The notes: generated from the letters alone by a model not told the origin. Positions 1 through 9,085 are shown, counted from the stretch's first letter. The stretch: DNA of 64,000 nucleotides from UM-FILTER-38-24 sp041663205 (GCA_041663205.1 JBAZQZ010000005.1:1-64000), one strand, 5' to 3'. Numbers and translations: made by a program.

Positions 1-275
1 GAAATTCCAAGAATCATTTTCTTCGTGGAAACATTCGCCATATTTTCAGCTTCTCTTATAGCACTGTGGCAATTCGCGATAACAGAGGCAATATCGGTGA
101 CAACGCCACTGCTCATATCTCCGAGTTTTTGCTGTTTTATCCCGACCCCGAGAATCCGCCCTTTCTTGCCGTTTGCCTCACAAACAAGCGCTTTCACAAA
201 ATCGGTGCCTATATCAAGCGCCAAAAAATACGAATCTGAAGTTTTCTTTTTTATCCCACGAAAAAGTCGGAACAT
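1..275 (-). CDS. ftsA: Cell-division ATPase FtsA-like, N-terminal part (runs off window start)
   Basis: Partial gene read right to left; the first 91 residues are present and the rest lies before the window. The start is the ATG at 275, because the next upstream in-frame codons reach a TAA at 291-293. Residues 19-29 hold the actin-fold phosphate-1 motif ALDIGTDFVKA, followed by a GRILGVG strand and a GVVTDI segment and a helix IREAENMANVS, the order seen in FtsA. FtsA tethers FtsZ to the membrane in the divisome. PilM, which shares this fold, is the alternative, but the GVVTDI segment fits FtsA better. A terminator-like hairpin at 415-466 separates it from the alr-ddl genes upstream. Confidence 0.7.
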   Translation of the reverse strand, partial: MFRLFRGIKKKTSDSYFLALDIGTDFVKALVCEANGKKGRILGVGIKQQKLGDMSSGVVTDIASVIANCHSAIREAENMANVSTKKMILGI

Positions 276-414
276 GTTTTTTATTACTTTTTAACCCACA
301 AAATATACGAAAAATATGGACAAAAAGCAAGGTGGTAACGCAAAAAAAGCCATTTAAATTATTTGTTTCCAAAAAATCTTGATTTATTTCATAAAATTGC
401 TAAAATTCTAATGG

Positions 415-466
415 AAAAGGCTTTCGGCCGTGGTTCATAAGCCACCCTTAGCGGAAAGCCCTTTTT
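415..466. terminator. Rho-independent terminator-like hairpin
   Basis: GGCTTTC (419-425) pairs with GAAAGCC (454-460), and an inner GTGG/CCAC stem (430-433/442-445) sits inside. A runs and T runs flank both sides, so it could work in both directions. It lies just downstream of the minus-strand gene ending at 474. Confidence 0.6.
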
Positions 467-473
467 CTTTTAC

Positions 474-773
474 TTACTTGGGAAAAATAGAAATCAAAAA
501 TTTTTGGTCATTGTTCTTGTTTTCTTTAATCTGAACGAAAAAAATCTCCTTTTCTCTTGTCACACCCGTAAAACGGTGAAGAATTTCAGATCTCCTGTCT
601 ACGTTTTCTTTTGAAACAGGCTCAAATCTCGAATTTTGAATAAGGTCTATCCCCGCGGAGAAATATTTAATCCGACGAGCCCTATCTCTCCAAATTTTCT
701 TATCAAAAAGATGTTGCCAAAAAAGTTCAAAGTTAAAATCTTTACCCCTGATACCACTCCGTCCCGCTCTCAA
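474..773 (-). CDS. Small protein, possible BECR-fold nuclease domain
   Basis: A 99-residue product translated from a TTG at 773, only 3 nt after the ddl stop, so expression would be coupled to ddl. Visible features are an aromatic-rich WQHLF segment, a basic helix, a HRFTGV turn, then two strands EIFFVQIKE and KFLISIFPK. This order resembles small stand-alone domains of the Barnase-EndoU-ColicinE5-RelE type found in phage and toxin proteins. That assignment is a guess from shape, not a firm match. No antitoxin gene is adjacent. The start codon is uncertain, and the reading frame itself could be accidental. Confidence 0.4.
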   Translation of the reverse strand: MRAGRSGIRGKDFNFELFWQHLFDKKIWRDRARRIKYFSAGIDLIQNSRFEPVSKENVDRRSEILHRFTGVTREKEIFFVQIKENKNNDQKFLISIFPK

Positions 774-776
774 ATT

Positions 777-1820
777 TTACTTTATTTTTTGCTTTTCTTC
801 AAATCTTTCAAACCCGAGGGAAATAAGCTTGTCGATCAAGTCGGAGTACTTTATCCCGCATGCCTCCATCATTTTCGGGTACATGCTGATCGGGGTAAAT
901 CCGGGCATTGTATTGATTTCATTCAAATAAATGTCGCCACAGTCCAAATCTATAAACAAATCAACCCTCGCGAGTCCGGAACAATCAAGCAGTTTATAGG
1001 CTTTCACGCTCACTCCCTGGATTTCTTGTGCAACTTTTTTGTCCAGCTTCGCGGGGACTTCAGTTTTGGAAACGCCATTTACATATTTGTCATAAAAATC
1101 ATAAAATTCCCCACCGACAATTATTTCTCCGACAGGGGAGGCTACGACATCATCATTTCCCAGCACCGCACACTCGATTTCCCTTACTCTAAGGCCTTTT
1201 TCAACAAGAATCCTTCTGTCGAATTCACATGCGAGATCGACAGCTTTTTTCAAATCGGCCAAAACTTTTACTTTTGAAATCCCGACGGACGAACCCATAT
1301 TTGCCGGCTTAACAAACAAAGGAAACCCGACTTTTTCCTCTATTTCTTTCACGATTTTTGCGGATTCTTTTTCCCAGGCTTTGCGATTAAACCCGACATA
1401 TGGCACGACTTTTAGCCCTGCCGCTTCCCACAAAGCCTTTGTTTGAAGTTTGTCCATGGCGGTCGAAGAAGCCAAAACTCCGCACCCGACATAAGGAATA
1501 TGAAGGATGTCAAAAAGTCCCTGAATAGTGCCGTCTTCCCCGTATGGTCCATGCAAAACCGGAAAAACGATATCAAACGGAATTTTTTTCGGATTCGTAG
1601 AAAGAGTTATTTCTTTAAGATTTTTGAAATCATGTTTTTTGAAAGCCTCCAAGCAATGCTCTCCTGTAAGCCACATTCCCTCGATAGTGATCCCGATTTC
1701 AACAATGTCATATTTTTCGGGAGACATAGCCGAAATAACACCGGCCGCAGACACAAGCGAAACTTCGTGCTCTCCGCTTTGCCCTCCGAAAATCACCCCA
1801 ACTTTTATTTTTTTAGACAT
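777..1820 (-). CDS. ddl: D-alanine--D-alanine ligase
   Basis: 347 residues, normal for the family. Ddl joins two D-Ala using ATP to supply the end of the peptidoglycan stem peptide. The N-terminal GGQSGEHEVS (12-21) is the family signature; an ATP-grasp core follows with KPANMGSSVGISK and the metal/phosphate motif LNEINTMPGFT near the C-terminus. It lies 24 nt downstream of alr, so the racemase that makes D-Ala and the ligase that uses it form one operon. A short unknown gene follows 3 nt later. Confidence 0.96.
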   Translation of the reverse strand: MSKKIKVGVIFGGQSGEHEVSLVSAAGVISAMSPEKYDIVEIGITIEGMWLTGEHCLEAFKKHDFKNLKEITLSTNPKKIPFDIVFPVLHGPYGEDGTIQGLFDILHIPYVGCGVLASSTAMDKLQTKALWEAAGLKVVPYVGFNRKAWEKESAKIVKEIEEKVGFPLFVKPANMGSSVGISKVKVLADLKKAVDLACEFDRRILVEKGLRVREIECAVLGNDDVVASPVGEIIVGGEFYDFYDKYVNGVSKTEVPAKLDKKVAQEIQGVSVKAYKLLDCSGLARVDLFIDLDCGDIYLNEINTMPGFTPISMYPKMMEACGIKYSDLIDKLISLGFERFEEKQKIK

Positions 1821-1844
1821 AATTAATTTGTTATACGTCAGCCA

Positions 1845-2981
1845 TTATACATAAATTCTGGGGATTCTGTCATTAATTCTTGTCGTAATTTCATAATTTA
1901 TTGTCCCGGCCCATTTTGCAAATTGCTCCGCAGAAATATTTTCGTCTCCGTCATGGCCGAGCAAAACAACCTCGTCTTCGAGCTTTGCCTCAGGGATATC
2001 TGTCACATCGACCATTATAATATTCATGCAAACTCTGCCTCTTTGCGCGGCCCTTTTTCCGTGAATAAGGACATGCGCATTATTAATCCCCCTGTCATAT
2101 CCGTCATAATAACCAACCGGCAAAATCGCGATTTTGGTTTCTCGAGTTGTCTTATAAGTGCATCCGTATCCGATAAATTCGCCACTTGGTACTGTTTTAA
2201 TTTGAGCGATTTTTGTTTTCCACGAAAGGGCGGGGGAAAGCGATATCCCGCCTCCACGCTCGCTCGAAAAAGACAAAAAAGTCTCATCGGAAGGCCACAT
2301 TCCGTATGTCGCGATTCCGGGTCGCACCATCTCAAAATGCGTTTCCGGAAAAAGAAGCGTCGCCGCCGAATTTGCCGAGTGTTTAAGTGGAATTTTTACA
2401 CCAAAATCCTCCACCGTCGCCGCAATTTCATTGAATTTCTTGAGCTGAGTTTCCGCAAAAGAATGATCTTTTGTGTCCTCAATATTTGCAAAATGAGTGG
2501 AAAGTCCCTCGATTTCGAGATTCTTAAAATTCAAAATATATTTTACAAAATCAATAATTTCACTCTCACAAACGCCTTGCCTGTTATTTCCGGTTTCAAT
2601 CTTTATATGAATTTTCGCTTTTTTGCCAAGCTTCTCCGCAATTTCTCCAAGTCTTTCTACAGTCTCTTTATTATAAACAACGACTCTTAAGTCAAGATTC
2701 AAAACTTCCTCAAGATCGCTTAAAGCTACGTATCCAAGCACATAAATCGGCTTAAACACGCCCGCAGATCGCAAAGCACGGGCTTCATATAAAGAATTCA
2801 CCGCAAGCCAATTTGCCCCGTTCTCAAGAAAAATTTTAGACGCGCCGACAAGCCCGTGCCCATAAGCATTTGCCTTCACACACGGACACAAAATCGTATC
2901 TTTTCCGGTGAGCCCACGAAAGGTTTTTATGTTATCACTAAGCGCATCTTTCGATATTTCCACCCAAACCAAATTTTCCAT
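1845..2981 (-). CDS. alr: Alanine racemase
   Basis: 378 residues, PLP-dependent, fold type III. It interconverts L- and D-alanine for the cell wall. The PLP lysine is K36 in VKANAYGHG. The opposite catalytic tyrosine is in the GYGCTYKT segment, followed by VGYYDGY and the C-terminal beta-domain motif MVDVTDI. It is the first gene of the alr-ddl block. The gene starts divergently from the SLH lipoprotein at 3098, with about 115 nt between them. Confidence 0.96.
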   Translation of the reverse strand: MENLVWVEISKDALSDNIKTFRGLTGKDTILCPCVKANAYGHGLVGASKIFLENGANWLAVNSLYEARALRSAGVFKPIYVLGYVALSDLEEVLNLDLRVVVYNKETVERLGEIAEKLGKKAKIHIKIETGNNRQGVCESEIIDFVKYILNFKNLEIEGLSTHFANIEDTKDHSFAETQLKKFNEIAATVEDFGVKIPLKHSANSAATLLFPETHFEMVRPGIATYGMWPSDETFLSFSSERGGGISLSPALSWKTKIAQIKTVPSGEFIGYGCTYKTTRETKIAILPVGYYDGYDRGINNAHVLIHGKRAAQRGRVCMNIIMVDVTDIPEAKLEDEVVLLGHDGDENISAEQFAKWAGTINYEITTRINDRIPRIYV

Positions 2982-3031
2982 AAAAAATTATTAACAGACA
3001 AAACATACATCAAAAGCCCAAAAACAGGCAA

Positions 3032-3060
3032 TTGACTAAGGAGAGAAAATATGGTACTGT
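3032..3060 (+). promoter_or_regulatory. Sigma-70-type promoter for the SLH lipoprotein
   Basis: TTGACT (3032-3037), 17-nt spacer, TACTGT (3055-3060). Transcription would start near 3067, just upstream of the preferred ATG at 3098, which excludes a start at 3032. Confidence 0.55.
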
Positions 3061-3097
3061 ATACGCAGCAAAACAAAAATATTTAACCAAAACAAAA

Positions 3098-5320
3098 ATG
3101 AAAAGGCTTTCACTTTTGCTTCTCGTAACAGCAATTTTACTAAATGGCTGTTCTTTTATAAAGGGTGATGAAATAAAAACCGCCACTCTTCTGAGTGAAG
3201 GTTCAACCACATCGGGGGGAGGATATGGCACCGTTTCTCCGTCAACAACGGATTCCTCTTCGGGAGGAGGTTCGTCCACGCCAATCGTAACAACCACGCC
3301 AATCGTAACAACCACGCCAACCGTAACAACCACGCCAACCACAAACGAAGTATGTGACTCAAATGGAAACTGTTTTAAAACTGTTGACCCAACCAATCCA
3401 CCACCAACCACAACCACAACAACCACAACAACCACGACAAATCCTCAAAACCCTCAAAATTGTGACTCTTCAGGGAAATGTTGGGATAATAATAACGGAC
3501 AAATGAATGGACAAGGCGGTGAAGGCGGCGGAGGGATGAACGATTGTTTTTCCGGAACCAACACTGAATGCAAGGACAAAGCCCTTAAATCCGATTTCCG
3601 CGACATAGACAGGATGGAAAGAGAAATCAAACAATTGATGAAAAAATCCTCAAGCACATCTGAATTTCAAACGATGCTGGACAAACTTGCCACGCTAAAA
3701 CAAAGCCTGAACAGTGTCACCACTCAAGAAGAAGTGGACGCTGTAAGAAGCCAAATTTGGGAAGTTCAAGACTCCTTGAATGTTTACAGAATGGCGGCGG
3801 AAGCCGAGAGGATGAAAAAAGAAATTGAAATGGACAAAAAACAATACGAAAAGGACAAGAAATTTTTGAGCGAAGAATTAAAATCGGCGGACAAAGAAAC
3901 AAAAGCAAAAATTGAAGAATTTCTCGCAAATCGCGAGAAATACAATGCCTTGGGCGTAGAGCTTTTGGCCGCAATGACAAACGGAAGCGATATGGATACC
4001 ATAGACACACTGAGATGGGACAGAGATGATTTGAGAATGGCGACGGACGATTTCTGGCAATGGTATCAGCCACAGCAAACAAAAAAGTGGGCTGAACAAA
4101 TGTTCACGGATGTTGAAAAGAACATAAAAAAGATGAAAAACGAAAAATTCACAGGCGATACGAAAACAAAAGTTGATGAATTGATAAAAATAATTGAAAG
4201 TTTGATTGCGGAAGGAAGAGCGGCCGAAGCGGCAAATGACGAAGAGGAGATTATGGATGTCCAAGACAGGCTAAACGAAGTGATGATGAAGGCCGAAAGC
4301 ATATTCGGAAGACCGCAACAAAAATTTGAAGATATGGGATTTGACAAGCAGGTGGACACGGGATTTAACGAAATTTCTGAAAACATGAGCTACGAAAAAC
4401 AGTTGGAACTGGTCAAAAAAATTCTTGCGGCAAATCCGGACATTATCAAAGAAATTTTGGAAGGAGACCCGATGCTTGCGGAAAAAACAATGAAAATTTT
4501 AGGCAAAGTTCCGGAAAAAATGCAAAGCGAATTTTTAAATAACAAAGCCGATTTAGCAGGAGTATATGCGGAAATCCTGAAGACAAACGAACAAATCGGG
4601 AATTATAAAGATCTGATTCTCGGATACAATTATTTCGGAGACGCATCGGAAGAATTGGTCTCAATGCTTGAAGAAGTTCGCGACGGCTCACTTTCACTTG
4701 GAGACTTGGTCTCAAAATTGGAAGCCCTGAAAAATGAATCAAAAGAATCCAAATACCAGAATGGAGTGGTTTCTTTTTCGGACTACGACGACAGCGATTG
4801 GTACTATGAATCCGTAGAAGGAATGACAGATTTCTTAAAAGGAAAAGAAGGGGACCGATTCGCAGGTGCCGACAAAATCACATTTGCGGAAACATTAAAA
4901 ATCACATTGGAAAGATTCGGCTACGGGCAGTCTCAAGGAGGGGTATCTTATACTAAGGCGCAAAGTCATTGGGCGAAAGGATATTATGCGAAAGCCGAAG
5001 AATTGGGCATTACATTGCTTGATCCTGACGAATTAATCACTCGCGGAGAAATGGCAAGATTGATTGTCGAAGCTACATTGAAAACACCCGCGTCACACTC
5101 AAGCTCAAGTTTTGGCGATGTGGACACGTCAAATCAATATTTCAACTATATTGAAACATTGAAAGACTACAAAATTGTGAGCGGAGATTCTGCGACAGGA
5201 TCATACAGACCAAATGACGGTATAAACCGCGCGGAAACAGCCAAAATTATAGAATACGCCTATGAAACATTGCAATTTGAAACCCTGAACATGGAAGAAA
5301 TCAAGGAATTGGCAAAATAA
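3098..5320 (+). CDS. SLH-domain surface lipoprotein with coiled coil
   Basis: 740 residues from the ATG at 3098. That start gives a textbook lipoprotein signal, MKRLSLLLLVTAILLNGC, with the lipobox cysteine at residue 18. A Thr/Pro-rich spacer follows (18-bp tandem repeat at about 3279-3338 and a run of Thr). Then comes a long Lys/Glu-rich helical region, probably coiled coil, and at least two SLH-type repeats at the C-terminus (motifs ITRGEMARLIVEA and INRAETAKIIEYA). SLH domains normally bind secondary wall polymers; together with a lipid anchor this could bridge membrane and S-layer. The next gene begins 20 nt downstream on the same strand. Confidence 0.85.
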   Translation: MKRLSLLLLVTAILLNGCSFIKGDEIKTATLLSEGSTTSGGGYGTVSPSTTDSSSGGGSSTPIVTTTPIVTTTPTVTTTPTTNEVCDSNGNCFKTVDPTNPPPTTTTTTTTTTTNPQNPQNCDSSGKCWDNNNGQMNGQGGEGGGGMNDCFSGTNTECKDKALKSDFRDIDRMEREIKQLMKKSSSTSEFQTMLDKLATLKQSLNSVTTQEEVDAVRSQIWEVQDSLNVYRMAAEAERMKKEIEMDKKQYEKDKKFLSEELKSADKETKAKIEEFLANREKYNALGVELLAAMTNGSDMDTIDTLRWDRDDLRMATDDFWQWYQPQQTKKWAEQMFTDVEKNIKKMKNEKFTGDTKTKVDELIKIIESLIAEGRAAEAANDEEEIMDVQDRLNEVMMKAESIFGRPQQKFEDMGFDKQVDTGFNEISENMSYEKQLELVKKILAANPDIIKEILEGDPMLAEKTMKILGKVPEKMQSEFLNNKADLAGVYAEILKTNEQIGNYKDLILGYNYFGDASEELVSMLEEVRDGSLSLGDLVSKLEALKNESKESKYQNGVVSFSDYDDSDWYYESVEGMTDFLKGKEGDRFAGADKITFAETLKITLERFGYGQSQGGVSYTKAQSHWAKGYYAKAEELGITLLDPDELITRGEMARLIVEATLKTPASHSSSSFGDVDTSNQYFNYIETLKDYKIVSGDSATGSYRPNDGINRAETAKIIEYAYETLQFETLNMEEIKELAK
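3279..3338 (+). repeat. 18-bp in-frame tandem repeat in Thr-rich linker
   Basis: About three copies of an 18-bp unit coding for TPIVTT-like hexapeptides. Such linkers change length easily and are typical of wall-spanning stalks. Confidence 0.8.
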
Positions 5321-5340
5321 AATAAAATAAAATAAAAAAT

Positions 5341-6210
5341 ATGGAGAAAAAACTAGAAGAAACTCCTGACCTTGCAACCCTTGTAAAAAAGGAAGCGCAC
5401 GAACTTACAGAAAGAACGGGGGTCGATGTACCTGGAGAATTAATAGATTTAATAAGAAGAAGATTACTATCCCCTAGGCGAGGCAAGCCGGAAGAAGAGA
5501 TTCGGGCCAAAGCCAGAAGGTCAATACGAAAAGCGCTATTGGCGCGCGCGGAAAATGGCAATCCTGAGCAGGACCCGCAGGACCCAGAGAAAACAGAAAT
5601 AATCCTAAGGGAATATATCTCTGAGGCTTTCGTGGAAGGAATGGTCAGAGTTTACGTAAATTCTCATAGAGACCCACTGGCAACAAGAGAAGAAATGGCC
5701 GCCGCCAGAGAAAAAGTAATAAGAAAAATTAAAGAGTTAGGATTAAAGACCACAAGAGGAAGGATGTTAAAATATGCATTAGAATCAGGGAGAAATTTTG
5801 CCCGCGACGACATTAAGAGACAAAATGGGCTGGTAGCGGGAAAACTGAAGGCGGCAAGAAGTGAATCGGCAAAGATTGAGGCAAAGATTGAGGCAAAAAG
5901 GGAACTTATAGCCATAAGAAACGAATTTTCAAGATTAAAACAAGAACTGATAAGAAGCGGCACAAAAGGAATTGCCCTTACAGAAGTGCAAAAAAAAGCC
6001 CTTGATCTCCTGGAAAATGTCATTTTTGACGGTATACACATAGAAGAGCTTAAAAGAATACATGGGATAAGCAGAGATGCGGCTTATCAATGGAAAAGAA
6101 GAGCAACAGTGCTATTCAAAGAAGCCGGAGCTTCAGAAAAACTGATGGAATACCTCGAACAATCAATGCTGATAAAACATAAAAAAGGCGTTCAACAAGA
6201 ATCCCGATAG
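5341..6210 (+). CDS. Unknown cytoplasmic protein with C-terminal helix-turn-helix-like region
   Basis: 289 residues, highly charged, no signal peptide or membrane segment. I do not recognise a family. The central part (about 150-210) is a Lys/Arg/Glu-rich helix. Residues about 218-268 (LTEVQKKALDLLENVIFDG then IEELKRIHGISRDAAYQWKRRA) read like a sigma-region-4 or winged HTH: hydrophobic helix, turn, recognition helix beginning GISRDAAY. A DNA-binding role is therefore inferred. It follows the SLH lipoprotein by 20 nt and is probably cotranscribed with it, so it may regulate this surface locus. Confidence 0.6.
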   Translation: MEKKLEETPDLATLVKKEAHELTERTGVDVPGELIDLIRRRLLSPRRGKPEEEIRAKARRSIRKALLARAENGNPEQDPQDPEKTEIILREYISEAFVEGMVRVYVNSHRDPLATREEMAAAREKVIRKIKELGLKTTRGRMLKYALESGRNFARDDIKRQNGLVAGKLKAARSESAKIEAKIEAKRELIAIRNEFSRLKQELIRSGTKGIALTEVQKKALDLLENVIFDGIHIEELKRIHGISRDAAYQWKRRATVLFKEAGASEKLMEYLEQSMLIKHKKGVQQESR

Positions 6211-6245
6211 TAATAAGGACTGCATTTAATCCAACCTTATGGCAA

Positions 6246-6274
6246 TTGGCTAATTCGGCATTATGTGGTATAAT
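6246..6274 (+). promoter_or_regulatory. Strong sigma-70-type promoter for the metalloprotease gene
   Basis: TTGGCT (6246-6251), 17-nt spacer, perfect TATAAT (6269-6274). The -10 box overlaps a possible TTG start at 6274, so translation must begin downstream, at ATG 6307. Confidence 0.75.
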
Positions 6275-6306
6275 TGTTAGATAATTCTAATAATTCTAAA
6301 AACAAA

Positions 6307-7503
6307 ATGGGCAATGAGGGGCAACACAATGAGAATCAACCACCTTCCGAAAAGAGAAAATTATTAAATCCTCGTGAAGAAAAACAAAAAAAATTCATCG
6401 AGGAAAGAAAAACAATTTTTCCAGGAGGTGACAAACCAGCCTCACCGCCACAGGGAAAAGCGGTAGAACAACCTATACGAAAACCGAGAAAGGGACTCTA
6501 TTATGAGGAAAATATCCCAATAGACAAATTCCTCCGAGTGGGAAAGGAGACAGAAGGACGTTATTCTCAAGAGAAATATCCAAGTCTGGAAGATAAGGCT
6601 AATTACCTAAGATCCAAATATAACATCGGAATAGTATATGGAGTAGACTACAAGGGGAAAATGGTTGAAATAAAAAAAGCAAAGCAGGAAGACGATATTA
6701 TCACCTTAGACTATATATGCAAGGCGATGGATTTACTTCCAATGGAACTTGTTAGGAATTTTCCCAAAACGACAATACTTCTTTATTCAGCCTTCAGTGA
6801 GCCTCAGGATCCATCCAAGGAATATATGGGATATTTTATAAAGATCGATGGTGAACGGGTGAAGGATAATGGGAATAATGCCTGTGTAGTAGTTACCACA
6901 ACAGGTATTTTAATACCCATCAGGAGTAGCCTACTTATAGGAGGTAAGGTGTTTAATAAATATGGCCCAGTTTATTATGCTAGTTATAGTACTGATTCTT
7001 ATGAGCAGAGAAAGAGTGACTTTTTACATGAAATTTTTCATGGTTTAGACTGGAAGTCCCATAATTATGAAGACGATGACCCAACATGGATTTCAAAAAC
7101 TAAAAGAGATCCAAAACCGGATTGGAACAATTTTTATAATTTCAATAAATATCAATATGTAGAGAAGCCTATCCGAACAAGTGAGGGATTCAGCAACCTA
7201 TACGGTTCAGAGAATACATTAGAAGACCAGGCTACAATTGCAGAAGCACTATTTGATAAAGAATCACTAAGGGAGCTTATTTTACGTTCAAAAGAAGACG
7301 TTGTCCTTAGGGAAAAAATAGAACTTATAACAGCTTGTGTTTTAGACGTTAAAAAAGGTCGTTTTCTTAGGACAATGACAGAGAAAGAATATTCAAAATT
7401 CTCAGGATTTAAAGGCTACCACTATTACTACGCATGGTCGGAAGGCAAAATGGATCATAAATATTGGAATGCAATATTAGACGGGAAACCGATGAAATTT
7501 TGA
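6307..7503 (+). CDS. Putative zincin metalloprotease (HEIFH)
   Basis: 398 residues from ATG 6307; the promoter -10 box at 6269-6274 rules out a longer form. The HExxH zinc motif is HEIFH at residues 241-245, followed by GLDW. A downstream ATIAEALFD segment offers the glutamate expected for a third zinc ligand, an arrangement like the anthrax-lethal-factor/M34-type zincins. The first 75 residues are polar and low complexity and there is no clear signal peptide. If it is exported, the route is not visible. Substrate is unknown. The stop codon is TGA, direct evidence that TGA is not recoded here. It has its own promoter and no cotranscribed gene. Confidence 0.65.
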   Translation: MGNEGQHNENQPPSEKRKLLNPREEKQKKFIEERKTIFPGGDKPASPPQGKAVEQPIRKPRKGLYYEENIPIDKFLRVGKETEGRYSQEKYPSLEDKANYLRSKYNIGIVYGVDYKGKMVEIKKAKQEDDIITLDYICKAMDLLPMELVRNFPKTTILLYSAFSEPQDPSKEYMGYFIKIDGERVKDNGNNACVVVTTTGILIPIRSSLLIGGKVFNKYGPVYYASYSTDSYEQRKSDFLHEIFHGLDWKSHNYEDDDPTWISKTKRDPKPDWNNFYNFNKYQYVEKPIRTSEGFSNLYGSENTLEDQATIAEALFDKESLRELILRSKEDVVLREKIELITACVLDVKKGRFLRTMTEKEYSKFSGFKGYHYYYAWSEGKMDHKYWNAILDGKPMKF

Positions 7504-7576
7504 TGTAACGCGATTGAGAATAGCGGCTGGTAAAAAGCACGAGCGTAGATATCATCCTCTTTCCGAATTCCCCCTA

Positions 7577-7605
7577 TTGCCTCAACTTCCAACTTTTGCT
7601 ATACT
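7577..7605 (+). promoter_or_regulatory. Sigma-70-type promoter for the Bax1-like gene
   Basis: TTGCCT (7577-7582), 17-nt spacer, TATACT (7600-7605), 31 nt before the ATG at 7636. Confidence 0.65.
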
Positions 7606-7635
7606 TCTGACTCAAAGAATTAAACCAACCTGCTC

Positions 7636-8304
7636 ATGTACGAGGCTTATCCAAGCACAAAAATCTCTCCCACGTTTTTCGGGAAAGTGATGCTGTTTTT
7701 TACGATTGCAATTATTTCATCAATCGCGGGAATTTTCGTGGCAATACAGTTTCTCCTTGGCTATTTCGTATCAATGCCGGGCATAATGTTAGCATTTTTT
7801 GCGGCGGAACTTATTCTGGTTTTTACAGCGAAAATGTGGAGTACAAAAATCCCGTTAAACCGCTTCATATTCGCATTATTCACCTTTATAAGTGGAATCA
7901 CGGCCACGCCATTGATCGCGATAGTCGCATCATCTCCGGCAGGGCTTGTAATCCTCGCAAAAGCCCTGATAATCACGGTATTTGTCTTCATAGCCGTCGC
8001 AATCATCGGCTATACGACCAAAATGGATCTTTCCGGCATGAAAATATTTTTGATGATGGGACTCATCGGGATGATTCTTACGGGACTTATCGGCATATTC
8101 TTGCCGTGGGGGAACACATTTGAAATGATTTACTCGGGGATCGGAGTACTTTTGTTCGCAGGCTTTACGGCCTACGATTTCCAAAAAATAAAAATGTATC
8201 CGCAGGACAGATACATTGACGCGGCTCTCCAGCTGTATCTCGATATTTTTAATTTATTTCTTTCTATTTTACGGCTTCTGTTGGCCTTAAACAGACGAAA
8301 CTAA
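7636..8304 (+). CDS. Bax inhibitor-1/YccA-family membrane protein
   Basis: 222 residues with about seven hydrophobic membrane helices. The C-terminal signature with FTAYDFQKIK, followed by ALQLYLDIFNLFLSILRLL, is characteristic of the BI-1/YbhL/YccA family. Some bacterial members are pH-sensitive calcium leak channels; others bind the FtsH protease. Which role applies here cannot be read from sequence. It is followed 1 nt later by yceD, so it may head the yceD-rpmF-nusB-rnc block. Confidence 0.9.
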   Translation: MYEAYPSTKISPTFFGKVMLFFTIAIISSIAGIFVAIQFLLGYFVSMPGIMLAFFAAELILVFTAKMWSTKIPLNRFIFALFTFISGITATPLIAIVASSPAGLVILAKALIITVFVFIAVAIIGYTTKMDLSGMKIFLMMGLIGMILTGLIGIFLPWGNTFEMIYSGIGVLLFAGFTAYDFQKIKMYPQDRYIDAALQLYLDIFNLFLSILRLLLALNRRN

Positions 8305-8305
8305 A

Positions 8306-8839
8306 ATGGACAAACTGATTTTTAAAATTTCACATCTACTTGATAGCCAGACGGGGACTAACGAAACATATTCGTTTGATGTTCCTCTCGATCTTGAATA
8401 TGTCGAAAAAAAGGGGAATGTCACGGGAAAAATAGAGATAATGAGGATAGATGAGGGCCTCAATGTTGTTGCCAGAAATGTTGAATTAACTTTGAAATCA
8501 CAGTGCTCAAAATGTTTAAAAACATTTGCCCAAAAAATCAAAGTATTGTCTGCGGAAAGGCAATTCAACCTGGAGAAACCTGAAAAAGCGGAAGACGAAA
8601 ACGATGTTTACCTGATAAACAAGAAAAACTTAACAATAGATGTCACGGAAATGCTCAGACAGGAAATAATATTGCATTTTCCGGTAATTTCGGTATGCTC
8701 TAGCGGCTGTAAGGGGCTATGTCCATATTGCGGAAAAAACAAGAATCTGGCAAAATGTACATGTTCCACACCGACAGAGGAGGATTTTGAAGAAAATAAG
8801 CCTCTGAAGGCACTAAAAGAATTTTTTAATAAAAAATAA
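8306..8839 (+). CDS. yceD: DUF177/YceD-family protein (rRNA accumulation)
   Basis: 177 residues. The DUF177 pattern is present: CSKCLKTF mid-protein, then DVTEMLRQEIILHFPV and a C-terminal zinc-ribbon-like set of cysteines (GLCPYCGKN...CTC). In E. coli and plants YceD affects 23S rRNA accumulation, and the gene is almost always paired with rpmF, as here, with only 2 nt separating them. That pairing makes the call firm. Confidence 0.93.
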   Translation: MDKLIFKISHLLDSQTGTNETYSFDVPLDLEYVEKKGNVTGKIEIMRIDEGLNVVARNVELTLKSQCSKCLKTFAQKIKVLSAERQFNLEKPEKAEDENDVYLINKKNLTIDVTEMLRQEIILHFPVISVCSSGCKGLCPYCGKNKNLAKCTCSTPTEEDFEENKPLKALKEFFNKK

Positions 8840-8841
8840 TC

Positions 8842-9081
8842 ATGGGTAAGAAACCAGTACCAAAAAAGAAGACCTCGGTCTCGAGATCGAAGAAAAGATA
8901 TGGAAGCTTTAAAACAAAAACGTTACAAAAGCTTTCAGGTCTCACTGCGCTTGTGTCATGCCCGAACTGTAAAGGGAGAATCCCTTCTCACAGGGTTTGT
9001 CCGGATTGTGGCATGTACAGGGGGAGACAAGTGGTAGACCAGAAGAAAAAGATCGACAAGATCACAAAAGTAAAAGTTTAA
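8842..9081 (+). CDS. rpmF: Large-subunit ribosomal protein L32
   Basis: 79 residues. The N-terminus MGKKPVPKKKTSVSRSKKR and the four-cysteine zinc site (CPNCKGRIPSHRVCPDC) identify L32. It is longer than many L32s at the C-terminus (GRQVVDQKKKIDKI). Located between yceD and nusB in a ribosome-biogenesis operon. Confidence 0.96.
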   Translation: MGKKPVPKKKTSVSRSKKRYGSFKTKTLQKLSGLTALVSCPNCKGRIPSHRVCPDCGMYRGRQVVDQKKKIDKITKVKV

Positions 9082-9085
9082 AAAT

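Noticed and set aside
636..1277. 213-codon plus-strand open frame over ddl
   Set aside because: Antisense of ddl with no start context or family features.
3279..3440. CRISPR or microsatellite element
   Set aside because: Tandem units are in frame and code a Thr/Pro-rich linker in the SLH lipoprotein.
4670..4720. Avoidance of GGTCTC as evidence for an active Eco31I-like enzyme
   Set aside because: GGTCTC occurs several times in the window (for example near 4672 and 4712), so sites are not avoided; this would need methylation and says nothing about specificity.
7501..7503. Recoded TGA (glycine, code 25)
   Set aside because: TGA ends several clear genes at the expected length (metalloprotease, ferredoxin, purF) and does not appear inside conserved proteins.
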